NCBI GenBank assembly: GCA_037074705.1
Contig: CM073591.1
Span: forward strand, 7,749,587-7,813,586
Origin: Zhengitettix transpicula
Lineage: Eukaryota; Arthropoda; Insecta; Orthoptera; Tetrigidae
Length of the DNA: 64,000 nucleotides
Direction: 5' to 3'
This document shows positions 21,841 through 33,760 of the stretch, in pieces. The position numbers and the translations under genes were made by a program. How positions within the stretch are numbered: position 1 is the stretch's first letter; each line of letters opens with the position of its first letter. The notes beneath the pieces are model-generated. The model made no database searches, was not told the DNA's origin, and worked only from the letters and a program-made list of their open reading frames with translations.

Positions 21841-23640
21841 TTACTTATATTTTGTTTACCCACTTGATGAAATATGGACGTCAGCAAGGAAGGAATTGTA
21901 AGCATAAATTACATTGTTCCAACAAAATGGAGGGAAAAATGAAGAAAAAACCCATTAAGGTGGAAGCTCATAAATAACTCGTATAAAATCCTAGTAAAAA
22001 AAACCCTTAAAAATTAGGTGGGGGGGAAAAAAAAGGAAAATAAAAACAGGAACCGGAAAAAAAATGCTGAAGACAAAAGAATGGACGACCTCGGCCACCT
22101 GCAGGAAGGAGGAGGCAGCAGCCAGGCGTTCTCCTACGCACGCACGGTCACTGCTCCCGTCATGCACCGCTGCTGCAAGGCATCCTACAATTAATTACAG
22201 CAAACTGCCAAGACACAACGACGGGGCGAGGGGTGGGGGAAAATGTACGAGATACCGTCGGAAAGGGTGTCGAAACGTCAGTCGGCGGCCATGTTTAAAT
22301 GTCGCGGAAAAACAAACATCCACGACGTGTGGCGAAACTCCTTTTTTTTTTATGAATAAGACAAACAACAGCCCAGCCTTGGCGTGACGTGACGTGACGT
22401 CAGCTGATGACGTAGCGAGGTGCGCAGTCGGAAGTGCGCAGAGGTAAGGCTCTCGTTACTGCCTTCTCTCGTTGGAATCACACGCACGGACATTTTATAT
22501 GTGACGGTCGAAAATTGTTTTCTCTGGAGTGAAGACCGTCTCTGGAATGATTTTTGTATATTATCTTTTTTAATCGGCTGTCTTCATGGTCTTACTTGCG
22601 AGTCTGTGCGTCACGGAAATGGAGACCGCAACAACAAACGAGGTTGGATTGACGAGACATTCTTCTTCCTTTCCACCGCCATCACAAGGCGCAGCTGTTT
22701 AAATACGTGATGGCTGCATGCAGACGACGACGACGACGATGATCATGGTAATAATTTACCGCCTCGCTTATCTCGAGAGCGTAATCTAGCGCAAGATGGC
22801 GGGGCCGCAGCAGGAGGCAGGTTGTGTACACGCGATAACGGGGAAGAGCCCACACACACACACACACGCACACACGCACCTGTGACCCGCTTATTATAAA
22901 AGACTTTGCGACGACGACGACCTTGCCTCGGGAGCGTCACGTTAATGGCCTCGTCTCTGCCTCCACAAAGGCCTCTGCTTGCGTCATCTGCACGTACGTG
23001 CGCATTCCTTACATTCAGCTTTATACTGCGTCTAAAATTAGAAGGCTGTTATTTAACAACCACCAGTACGCGACCTGGCAACTTCCAGCCTTAGAAATAA
23101 ATAACGAAACGCGGGGGGGGGGGTGGGACAATGCACCGTTGCCGAACAATCGAGACGCGAAAGGAAGGCTGATTACAGACCCACCACGTCGTCGATGTGG
23201 CAACTGCGACGCCTTCCAGACTGACCGCTCCATTGCATTATCACGCAAACACTGGCAGTTTCTTTTTAATATTGCATTGAAACGTTGAAACAAGATGCTT
23301 TGCGTGTACGTGATTGGACAGAATGTCCGCGTGGTTCAGAGTCTCTGGAGAAAGGATAAATGAGTAAGCAGGGTAATTTGTAACTCTTCCCCCCCCCCCT
23401 TCTCTCTCTCTCTCTCTCTCTCGCTCTCTCTCTCTGGGCAATGACGATAACAAGCTGGAGCAATTCAATGAAGTTCAAGCGTAACTGCGGCCGTGTCACG
23501 TCACGGCCCTCACGCCTCTAGTCGAGCACCAAGTACACTAGAGACAGTGACGTGGAACATTCCAGAGATGCTGCTGTCACGTGTCTCGTGTGTGGGGGAT
23601 TCTAAATATCACACTCAAGGCTCGTGTGGCGTTGTTAAAT
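21841..23640. other. Unique stretch with SSRs and one dispersed relic
   Basis: No gene is supported. It contains GTGACGTGACGTGACGTCAG near 22386, (CA)n near 22854-22870, a G10 run near 23110, a C10 run near 23389 and (CT)n at 23400-23437. 23020-23215 shares two phrases with 5800-5970. AAGATGGCGGG lies at 22793-22803. Confidence 0.5.
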
Positions 23641-23689
23641 AACAGTGACAGGCCCTGCCTGCGAGAGTAAGGCACGTGACTGAGTAGGG

Positions 23690-23835
23690 CTGGGATTCAG
23701 CCACGTGATGATGACTCGTGAATTGAAGGTGATTGTTTGAAACCCCCAAAAGAGGATTAAATTCTCCACAGCTTTCCTCATATGAGAAATTAGTGCAGCA
23801 GCGGCCATTGTGGAGCCATCAGGAGTCACGCCTTC
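23690..23835 (+). repeat. RPT-C fragment, diverged
   Basis: AGGATTAAATTCTCCACAGC and GCGGCCATTGTGG correspond to the middle of RPT-C (compare 8780-8840). Only this part is recognisable. Confidence 0.45.
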
Positions 23836-23929
23836 ATGATGCTGAGGTATCAACAGTAAATAATAACACTTGAGGGTGATTAAGTGACGTAATCCTCTGT
23901 TCTACGGGGGACAAAGTGACCAGGGATCC

Positions 23930-25450
23930 TCAGGCGCCTGTAGTGACGTCGGGAACAAGAACGCAGATGGTGACGTGGGCGTGACGTGACAGCACGTGAC
24001 ATGGCAGTGACGTGAGGTACCGTGACAGTAAAACAGTCTTAAGACAACGTTGTCAAGCAGCGTCGCACACTGTTAGGGACGTTACGTTGAATCACGTGAC
24101 AGAACGTGACGTCAAGAGGCAGATACGTGATAGCGCGTGACATGACAGAGCAGTGACGTGTAGTGTAAGACAACATTGGCAGGTATTTTCTCATACCTGT
24201 GGGAAATGAAGCTAAATCACGTGACAGTAAGTGACGTCAGGGCACAGATGCGTGACAGCGGGTGACGGGGATATGACGTGATGTACCGTGACAGTAAGAG
24301 GGTCTTAAGACAACATTGACAGGCAACGTCGCACACTTATTGGATTCTCGACGTTAAATCTCGTGACAGTGCATGACGTCAGGGAACATATCCGTGACAT
24401 TGCAGTGACGTGAAGTAATAAGCTTGAAACAACATTGACAAGCAGCGTCGCACACGCTAAAGCACGTGACAGCACTCGACGTCAGGTCGGATACGTGACA
24501 GAATAGTGTAAGACAACGTTGGCAGGCCTGTGTCGCATCCTATAGGGACTTGACGTAGAATCACGTGACAATACGTGACGTCAGAGCATTGATACGTGAC
24601 AGCCCGTGACATCGCAGCTCCGTCATAGAAGAGTGTAAGACAACCTTGGCAGAGGCAGTGTCGCACACTGTAGGGACTTGACGACGTAGAATCACATGAC
24701 AGCGCGTGACGTCACAGCATATATACGTGACAGGGCAGTGACGTGCGTGTAGTAGCATGACAGAAGAGTCCAAGACAACATTCACAGGTACCGGCGTCGC
24801 ACACTTTAGGGACTTGACGTTAAATCACGTGACGTGAGGGCACTTATACGTGTCAGCGGGTGACAGAGAAATGACGTGACGTGCCGTGACAGTAAGAGGG
24901 TCTTAAGACAACATTGTCAAGCAGCGTCGCACTCTTTTAGCGACTTTACGTTGAATGACGTGACAGTACGTGACGTCAGGTCAGATACGTGACAGGGAAG
25001 TGACGTGACGTACCGTGATAGTAGAGTGTAAGACAACATCGTCACGTATTTTCCCATACCTGTGAGATTTGACGCTAAATCACGTGACAGTACGTGACGT
25101 CACGGTAGAGAAACGTGACAGCGGGTGACAGAGAAATGACGTGACGTGCCGTGACAGTAAGAGGGTCATCAGAGAACGTTGTCAAGCAGCGTTGCACACT
25201 GTTAGGGACTTTACGTTGAATCACGTGACAGTACGTGACGTCAGGCCGGATACGTGACAGGGCAGTGACGTGACGTACCGTGATAGAAGAGTGTAAGACA
25301 ACACTGGAAGGCGGTGTCGCAGACTTTGGGATTCTGGACGTGGAATCACGTGACATCAGAGCATATATACGTGACTTGGCAGTGCCGTCATAGAAGAGTG
25401 TAGGACAACGTTGGCAGGGGAAGTGTCGCACCCTGTAGGGACTCGCAGAG
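23930..25450 (+). repeat. E-box/CRE tandem array, ~125-bp units
   Basis: About eleven units carry AATCACGTGACAGTACGTGACGTCA or close variants, at about 24092, 24216, 24358, 24465, 24560, 24690, 24824, 24954, 25078, 25219 and 25344. Between these come GTGACAGTAAGAGG, TAAGACAACATTG and GCAGCGTCGCACAC. CACGTG (E-box) and TGACGTCA (CRE) palindromes are kept at fixed spacing in most units. Minus-strand open frames rich in CHV and DV are repeat translations. Confidence 0.9.
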
Positions 25451-26040
25451 TGCGTGGCTGCAGTAGTCGTGTGTCTGTCGCTGCTGCGAGGTGAGCAACG
25501 GCTCAGGAATGCCACGCACGCAACTTTTGCAACGGACGGGCGGATGTTGCGCAAATGGCAGCGGCGAACAACAGCAGCAGCAGGTGGCGTGCGAGTCTCC
25601 CCCCCCCCTCCCCCCCCACACACACTCACTCAAGCAGGCGCGTGACGTCACGCCACACACTAAAGTGTCCACACATTCAATAGCACAATCATTAAAATAA
25701 TGTGACCGTTACTGGCGAAGAGACGAGCGACCATTCGAAGACATTAATTAAAATGTCATAAATAAATAAACACCAGGCAATTATAAGGAAGGAAGGAAGG
25801 CAGGAGTCTGCTCTACGTTCCAGCCACGGCGAGACAGAGAAAAATAATAAAAATGAACTTGAAGCTGATGAAGTCGCAAAATAAGCGGTGAAACGTTGAT
25901 TTAATTTTCAGATAATAAATATATTTTTTTTCTGACTTAAATTTGGTTTGATGTTTATTGATTTATTTAGTTCCCTCAACAGCCACAATACATGTTCCTA
26001 TACGTCAATAATTAAATTACAAAACCTTCTATGGTTACCT
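25451..26040. other. CpG/CAG patch then AT-rich stretch
   Basis: 25451-25640 is CG-rich with (CAG)n near 25571 and C runs near 25598-25617. The following sequence is AT-rich with (GGAA)n near 25785. No gene or RNA is recognised. Confidence 0.5.
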
Positions 26041-27755
26041 GGGGAAAAACAGTTAAAAGTTACCCCGTAAATCCTACCCTTGTTCTTCATCCATGGCCAT
26101 GCTTCGCTATTACCCCCCAAAATTAATAAAAATTACCCCACATCCAACACTTGTTATTATTCATAATTACCCGGGGAAAAAATAATAATTACCTCACATC
26201 CTACTCTCGATATTTCTCATAATTACCCGGGGAAAAAATAATAATTACCTAACATCCTACTCTTGATATTTTTCATAATTACCCGGGGAAAAAATAATAA
26301 TTACCTAATTTCCTACTCTTTATATTTTTCATAATTACCCCGGGAAAAATATTAATTACCTTACTTCTTACTCTTGATATTTTTCATAATTACCCGGAAA
26401 AAATTATAATTAACTCACTTCCTACTCTTGATATTTTTCATAATTACCCGGGGAAAAATAGTAATTACCTCACTTCCTACTCTTGGTAATTTTCATAATT
26501 ACCCGGGAAAAAAATAATAATTACCTCACATCCTACTCTTTATATTTTTCATAATTACCCGGGGAAAAATAGTAATTATCTCACTTCCTACTCTTGGTAA
26601 TTTTCATAATTACCCGGGAAAAAATAATAATTACCTCACTTCTTACTCTTGATATTTTTCATAATTACCCGGGAAAAATAATAATTACCTCACTTCTTAC
26701 TTTCGATATTTTCCATAATTACCCGGGAAAAATAATAATTACCTCACTTCCTACTCTCGATATTTTCCATAATTACCCGGGGAAAAATAATAATTACCTC
26801 ACATCCTACTCTTGATATTTTTCATAATTACCCCGGGAAAAAATAATAATTACCTCACTTCCTACTCTCGATATTTTTCATAATTACCCCGGGAAAAAAT
26901 AATAATTACCTTATTTCCTACTCTTGATATTTTTCATAATTACCCGGAAAAAATAATTACCTCACTTCCTACTCTTGATATATTTTTCATAATTACTCGG
27001 GAAAAATTATAAATACGTCACTTCCTACTCTTGATATTTTTCATAATTACCCGGGTAAAATTATAATTACCTCACTTCCTAATCTTGATATTTTTCATAA
27101 TTACCCGGGTAAAATTATAATTACCTCACATCCAACTCTTAATATTTTTAATAATTACCCGGAAAAAAATTACCTCACTTCCTGCTCTTTATATTTTTCA
27201 TAACTACCCGGGGAAAAATAATAATTACCTCACATCGTACAGTTGTCATTATTCATAATTAACCGGAAAAAATAATAATTACCTTAAATCTTACTGTTGA
27301 TATTATTCATAATTACCCGGAAGAAAATAATAGCAATTACCTCACATCCTACACGTGCTACTATTCTTTATATATTTCCATCGCAATTACCCGTAAAATA
27401 GTAAAAATTACCCCACATCCTATCCTTACCCTACAGATAAGGATCATAATTACCCGAAAGTATTACTAAACTTACCCCGTGTCGTTTCCTCTTACATATG
27501 CATTACCATTACCCCATAAAAATAGTACAACTTACCCCACGTCTTTCTCTTGTCATTATTCAATAAATATTCTACACAATTACCCGAACAAATTAGTAAA
27601 ACTTACCCCACTTCCTATCCTTGTCTTATAGATGTGGATCACATTTACCCAAATAATATGAGTAAAATTACCCCGAAACTCCTGCCCTTGTACATATTTA
27701 TTATAGTTACCCGAAAAAGAAATAGTAAAAATTACCCCGTATCCTAAGATGACCT
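26041..27755 (+). repeat. ~57-bp AT-rich satellite
   Basis: Units contain CATAATTACCCGGGGAAAAA, TAATAATTACCTCACTTCC and TACTCTTGATATTTTT. There are roughly 28 units; the centre (26150-27150) is homogeneous and both edges are diverged. A CCCGGG palindrome recurs in many units. Confidence 0.95.
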
Positions 27756-28060
27756 TTAATTTATTAACTACAACGTTTCATTCTTTTTCTATTTAGCGTA
27801 AAACTTCAGAGGTGGTTCAATAATTCGTGGGGGGTTTTTCAGGCTCACAGGAACTTCCCTGCCCCCCTCCCCCCTTCCCCCGAGACCTTTCCAATTGGCA
27901 AACTTGGGTTATTCACTAATGGCCTCTGAACACACACACGTTGGGGTAGGGGGGGGGGAATATAATATAACGGAACTTCTGCTCCCACAGGCTTCTTTCT
28001 TTTTGCACTTAAGAAAACAGTTGAGTTCCATTGCAATCTTGGTCTACTTGTCTGTGAGGG
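27756..28060 (+). repeat. RPT-C tail fragment
   Basis: ACAACGTTTCATTCTTTTTC, CCGAGACCTTTCCAATTGGC and TATTCACTAATGGCC follow the distal part of RPT-C (compare 5010-5120). It abuts an RPT-A composite array. Confidence 0.55.
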
Positions 28061-28576
28061 CTGTTCTCTCGCAGGCAGAACCATGTAGGGGAGACGGGAA
28101 AGGAGGCTACCTTTGCGCATCCCTCCTCCTCTCTCCGTTTTTAAACTAAGGTTCCCACATGCCGAGGCCTGTTTTGAGAGGAGCTGAATGTTCCGGGGGT
28201 CGCAGACCTTGGGGCATACTGTAAAAGTTGTCCGCTGTTCCTATTGGAATAGTCGCGGCCAGCTGCCTCCTAAACTGGTCGAGGCACGGAGAAGGGAATG
28301 CTGCGTCCCCACAGTAAACCGCATCTCCCGCCATCCAGGGAAGGGCGTGGGACGAGTACCCAATGCCCGACCTACCTGATGCAGGTATTACTAAGTTTTT
28401 CCCTGCATCCCTTTAAGGCCAATTGCCGGGTACGATCCTTAAACCATAGCCCGGGGGCCCCTAGTTAACCCTTGGCTACCTTCCTCTACCCTTCCGCATC
28501 CCCCCTTTCCTATGCTATTAAAGGGGAGTTGCCAACATGTGGATTATCCTCATATAGCCTGTTACCCTAAAAAAAA
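28061..28576 (+). mobile_element. RPT-A copy, unit 1 of composite array
   Basis: It starts GTTCTCTCGCAGGCAGAACC and ends with A8 at 28569-28576. Successive RPT-A copies here start about 664 and 663 bp apart. Confidence 0.9.
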
Positions 28577-28724
28577 TATTTTAAAATCCCTATTATTACA
28601 AGAGGGACGAAATACTTAACATGACGTCACACTGATGACGCACTCCAGTTCGTGAACTTAATTGTCAAAAAGGTTTCGTCACCCACGTGATGCAGATTTT
28701 TTGTGTAAGAGTCTCTAGGACTGT
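28577..28724 (+). repeat. RPT-D linker in composite array
   Basis: TTACAAGAGGGACGAAATAC, TGACGTCACACTGATGACGC, GTTCGTGAACTTAATTGTCA and CACGTGATGCAG. It is nearly identical to 29239-29387. Confidence 0.9.
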
Positions 28725-29238
28725 TGATGTTCTCTCGCAGGCAGAACCTTTGTAGGAGAGACAGGAAGGGGCTACCTTTGGGGATGCCTCCTCCTCTCTC
28801 CGATTTTGAACTAAGGTTCCCACATGCCGAGGCCTGTTTTTGAGAGGTGTATGTTCCGGGAGTCACAGACCTTGGGGCATACGGTTATAGTTGTTAGCTG
28901 TTCCCATTGGAACAGCCGGCCAGCAGCCTCGTAAACTGGTCGAGGCACGGAGAAGGGAATGATGCGTCCCCCCACAGCAAACTCCTCTCCCGCCATCCAG
29001 GGAAGGCCGTGGGACTAGTACCAAATGCCCGACCTACCTGATGCAGGTATTACTAGGGTTTTCCCTGCATCACTTTAAGGCCAATTGCCGGGTAGGATCC
29101 TTAAACCATAGCCCTGGGACCCCTAGTTAACCCTTGGCTACCTTCCTCTACCCTTCCGCATCCCCCCTTTCTTAAGCTATTAAAGGGTAGTTGCCAACAT
29201 GTGGATTACCCTCAAGTAGCCTGTTACCCTAAAAAAAA
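28725..29238 (+). mobile_element. RPT-A copy, unit 2 of composite array
   Basis: Full length, from GATGTTCTCTCGCAGGCAGA to the A8 tail at 29231-29238. All family landmarks are present in order. Confidence 0.9.
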
Positions 29239-29387
29239 TTTTAAAAAATCCCTATTATTACAAGAGGGACGAAATACTTAACATGACGTCACACTGATGA
29301 CGCACTCCAGTTCGCGAACTTAATTGTCAAAAAGGTTACGTCACCCACGTGATGCAGATTTTTCGTGTAAGAGTCCCTAGGACTGTT
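29239..29387 (+). repeat. RPT-D linker in composite array
   Basis: Same order of modules as 28577-28724, with GTTCGCGAACTTAATTGTCA and a CGTCACCCACGTGATGC segment. Confidence 0.9.
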
Positions 29388-29927
29388 GATGTTCTCTCGC
29401 AGGCAGAACCTTTGTAGGAGAGACACGAAGGGGCTACCTTTGGGGATCCCTCCTCCTCTCCCCGTTTTTAAACTAAGATTCCCACGTGTCGAGGCCTTTC
29501 GGCCTGTTTCTGCGAGGCTGTATGTTCCGGGGGTCACAGTCGTTGGTAGGGGATACGGTAAGAGTTGTCCTCTGTTCCCATTGGAACAGTCGGCCAGCTG
29601 CCTCCTAAACTGGTCGGGGCACGGAGAAGGGAATGCTGCGTGCCCCCAAAGCAAACCTCCTCTCTGCTGCCATCCACGGAAGGGCGTGGGACAAGTAGCG
29701 AAGAGCCCGACCTACCTTCTGCAGGTTTTTCTAGGGTTTGTCCTGTATTACTTTTAGGCGAATGCCGGGTACGATCCTTAAAATATAGCCCGGGGGCCCC
29801 TAGTTAACCCTTGGCTACCTTCCTCTACCCTTCCGCATCCCCCCTTTCAAATCCCTTCCTATTCTATTAAAGGGGAGTTCCCACCTTGTGCATTACCCTC
29901 ATGTAGCCTGTCTACACCTAAAAAAAA
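29388..29927 (+). mobile_element. RPT-A copy, unit 3 of composite array
   Basis: Full length with the A8 tail at 29920-29927. It has a small GAGGCCTTTCGGCCTG rearrangement near 29490, at the point where other copies carry GAGGCCTG. Confidence 0.9.
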
Positions 29928-30379
29928 GGGAATCTTGGTCCGAACAAACAAGAGGAATTTCAGTCGCGATGATCCAATTCCAGTGTTTCTTTTCTTTCGC
30001 AACTGGAGACGACCCGTATTAAGAAAATGGATGTCTCCAGCTGAAGCTCCGAGGCTGGTGATAACGAGGCGCTGTAACACGAGTATTGACCTAATTACTC
30101 AGCGAGGATTGACGACGTCTGCGCTCCTTGGTTCCTTTGCTTCGTCCCAGAGGAACTGTCAAGAAGAAGAAACACCTTTACCCGGGCCTTCCAGGGGGAA
30201 GGAGGGGGATGAAAAAATCCCAGCCCCTGCAGCAGGCTGACGTAATTAGAATCGTTTCATGACGACGATGACGACGCGCAGGGCCCCTGGGGAAGTCGTG
30301 CTGCTGCCAACCTACTAGCAAGAAAATCCCTGACGGGGAAACTTGATTACTATTGAAATGAAAAATTTACCGCTCTTTC
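29928..30379. other. Unique stretch
   Basis: A 101-codon plus-strand open frame (29935-30240) is present but has no recognised motif. GACTCCAG-type inverted halves near 30003-30040 make a small hairpin. No RNA gene is identified. Confidence 0.4.
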
Positions 30380-30631
30380 GAGACAAAAGAAGTGATGATA
30401 TAAATAACACACCACCACGACGTTTCTGCGATCCTCCTTGTCTCCGTCTCTTCAAGGTGCTAAGAAGAGCCCTAGAGCGACACAACTGCAAAGACTTTTC
30501 GAGTTTTCACCCACTGTCGAGTGCGGTTGTGTCACTCTAGGGCTCTTCTTAGCACCTTGCAGAGAGGAGACAAGGAGGATCGCAGAAACGTCGAGGTGGT
30601 GTGTTATTTATATCATCACTTCTTTTGTCTC
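30380..30631. repeat. Long near-perfect hairpin, 110-bp arms
   Basis: 30380-30490 and 30522-30631 are reverse complements with about four mismatches and one single-base gap, separated by 31 bp. If transcribed, the RNA would fold into a long stem. It could be a MITE, an inverted duplication or an RNA-generating locus; the sequence does not decide. Part of the stem (GACGTTTCTGCGATCC) resembles an inverted retroelement-tail motif. Confidence 0.95.
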
Positions 30632-30719
30632 TATTCGGCTGTCTTTCTTATTATTCTTACAATTTTTTTAAAAAAGAATTCTTATACCGCCTTAGCCTGG
30701 TTAGTCTTTCCTAAATGAG

Positions 30720-33017
30720 TTCCCGTCCCTCAATGTGGCCTTTTACTATCATTTCACTATTTCTGTTCTTATCTCCGCTTTACGCTGTCTCTATACGATT
30801 GTATCTCTCTCTCTTCTACTTGCTACAGTATGTTTCTCTTTTCCTTTCTCTGTTTTTATTCACTGCGCTTTTTACCTTTTTCATCCTTTTTTCTATTACG
30901 GTTCTTATTTTAATCGCATTTCCGCTTTCCGCTGTCTGTATACGAGTGTATGTCCCTCTCACTCTCTATTCTACCTGCTAGAGTATGTTTCTCTTATATT
31001 TTTCCTTTACCTGTTTTATTGAACGGGCTTTCTTTTAATCCATAAGGGGTTTTCACCTATTTCCGCCTTTTTTCTATTACGGGTTCTTATTTTAATCATA
31101 TCTCCGCTTTCCGCTATCTATATACGATTGTATCTCTCTCTCTCTCTATTCTCCTAGGTAGAGTATGTTTCTCTTATATTTTTCCTTTCCCTGTTTTATT
31201 GAACGGGCTTTCTTTTAATCCGTAAGGTTTTTTTTTCACCTACTTCCGCCTTTTTTCTATTACGGGTTCTTATTTTAATCATATCTCCGCTTTCCGCTAT
31301 CTATATACGATTGTATCTCTCTCTCTCTATTCTCCTAGGTAGAGTATGTTTCTCTTATATTTTTCCTTTCCCTGTTTTATTGAACGGGCTTTCTTTTAAT
31401 CCATAAGGGTTTTGCACCTATTTCCGCCTTTTTTCTATTACGGGTTCTTATTTTAATCATATCTCCGCTTTTCGCTATTTATATACGACTGTATCTCTCT
31501 CTCTCTCTTTCTCTCTCTCTATTCTCCTTGCTAGAGTATGATTGTCTTATATTTTTCCTTTCCCTGTTTCATTGAACGGGCTTTCTTTTAATCCATAAGG
31601 TTTTTTTTCACCTATTTCTGCCTTTTTTCTATTACGGGTTCTTATTTTAATCATATCTCAGCTTTCCGCTATCTATATACGATTGTATCTCTCTCTCTCT
31701 TTCTCTCTCTCTATTCTCCTTGCTAGAGTATGTTTCTCTTATATTTTTCCTTTACCTGTTTTATTGAACGGGCTTTCTTTTAATCCATAAGGGGTTTTCA
31801 CCTATTTCCGCCTTTTTTCTATTACGGGTTCTTATTTTAATCATATCTCCGCTTTCCGCTATCTATATACGATTGTATCTCTCTCTCTCTTTCTCTCTCT
31901 CTATTCTCCTAGGTACAGTATGTTTCTCTTATATTTTTCCTTTCCCTGTTTTATTGAACGGGCTTTCTTTTAATCCGTAAGGTTTTTTTTTCACCTACTT
32001 CCGCCTTTTTTCTATTACGGGTTCTTATTTTAATCATATCTCCGCTTTCCGCTATCTATATACGATTGTATCTCTCTCTCTCTATTCTCCTAGGTAGAGT
32101 ATGTTTCTCTTATATTTTTCCTTTCCCTGTTTTATTGAACGGGCTTTCTTTTAATCCATAAGGGTTTTGCACCTATTTCCGCCTTTTTTCTATTACGGGT
32201 TCTTATTTTAATCATATCTCCGCTTTCCGCTATCTATATACGATTGTATCTCTCTCTCTCTTTCTCTCTCTCTATTCTCCTAGGTACAGTATGTTTCTCT
32301 TATATTTTTCCTTTCCCTGTTTCATTGAACGGGCTTTCTTTTAATCCATAAGGTTTTTTTTCACCTATTTCTGCCTTTTTTCTATTACGGGTTCTTATTT
32401 TAATCATATCTCAGCTTTCCGCTATCTATATACGATTGTATCTCTCTCTCTCTTTCTCTCTCTCTATTCTCCTTGCTAGAGTATGTTTCTCTTATATTTT
32501 TCCTTTCCCTGTTTTATTGAACGGGCTTTCTTTTAATCCGTAAGGTTTTTTTTTCACTTATTTCTGCCTTTTTTCTATTACGGGTTCTTATTTTAATCAT
32601 ATCTCCGCTTTCCGCTATCTATATACGATTGTATCTCTCTCTCTCTTTCTCTCTCTCTATTCTCCTTGCTAGAGTATGTTTCTCTTATATTTTTCCTTTC
32701 GCTGTTTTATTGAACGGGCTTTCTTTTAATCCGTAAGGTTTTTTTTTCACCTATTTCTGCCTTTTTTCTATTACAGGTTCTTATTTTAATCATATCTCCG
32801 CTTTCCGCTATTTATATACGATTGTATCTCTCTCTCTCTTTCTCTCTCTCTATTCTCCTTGCTAGAGTATGTTTGTCTTATATTTTTCCTTTCCCTGTTT
32901 TATTGAACGGGCTTTCTTTTAATCCATAAGGGTTTTTCACCTATTTACGCCTTTTTTTCTATTCCGGGTTCTTATTTTAATCATATCTCCGCTTTCCGCT
33001 GTCTATATACGATTGTA

Positions 33018-33060
<43 letters not shown>

Positions 33061-33215
33061 TCTCCTAGGTAGAGTATGTTTCTCTTATATTTTTCCTTTC
33101 CCTGTTTTATTGAACGGGGTTTCTTTTTTATCCACTACGTTTGCCTGCCCCCACGTATTTCTGCCTTTTCTTCTATTACGGGTTCTTATTTTAATCTTTT
33201 TTTTTATTAATCAAT
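30720..33215 (+). repeat. SAT1, ~190-bp satellite
   Basis: GAACGGGCTTTCTTTT recurs at about 31021, 31201, 31382, 31574, 31765, 31955, 32137, 32327, 32519, 32712, 32905 and 33112, a period of 180-193 bp (207 at the last step). Length differences come mainly from the internal (CT)n. The first ~300 bp is a diverged edge. The family returns inverted at 63390. Confidence 0.97.
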
Positions 33216-33400
33216 TTATCATCCAACATTATTTTCAACAGAACGCTTCATTCTTTTGCTATTAGAGAAAAACTGACAACAGTTACAAAATTTAACACTC
33301 CCGAGGCCTTTCTAATTGGAAAATTCAGGTTCTGCACGTTTTTGTGTGTGTGTGGGGGGGGGGGGAAATAAAATACCCCACGTGGTACGCTGTATACATG
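33216..33400 (+). repeat. RPT-C tail fragment
   Basis: AGAACGCTTCATTCTTTTGC and CCGAGGCCTTTCTAATTGG are distal RPT-C landmarks. It sits directly after SAT1 and is followed by a (GT)n/G-run patch. Confidence 0.6.
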
Positions 33401-33760
33401 ACAACCACAGCACGGGGATATATACACATACATAGATATATACTGGTGAAGAGAGACAAAGCGCTGGAGGTTCCCAGGTGAGTCAACGAGTCTTATCGAC
33501 CAAGCAACGTTGCGCTAAGATAAAAGAACCAAAACCTGAAGGAAGCATCTCTACGTCAGCGCTCGTGGTAACAAGAAGAAGAAGAGACGGACGTGAGAGC
33601 GTCTGCGTCTGACGGTGCTAAAAAGCAAAGGGCGCTGTTTACACACTGCCTCACCTCTGACAGACTCTAATAAACTATTCTGTTTACCCTTGAAGCAAGC
33701 CTTACTTACGGATTGCTGATGCAGATTTCCAAACCCCACCCCCGTACTAGAGACAAAATA
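33401..33760. other. Unique stretch
   Basis: No gene, RNA or repeat is recognised. Short open frames on the minus strand lack supporting features. Confidence 0.5.

Noticed and set aside
25075..25629. 184-residue minus-strand open frame, the longest in the window
   Set aside because: Most of it is the translated E-box/CRE array, and the rest is a CG-rich patch with no recognised domain.
26041..27755. Regularly spaced repeats as a possible CRISPR array
   Set aside because: There are no distinct spacers; the units are contiguous and drift throughout, and the DNA is clearly eukaryotic.
30715..31022. Two overlapping hydrophobic plus-strand frames
   Set aside because: They are the diverged first units of SAT1 in two phases.
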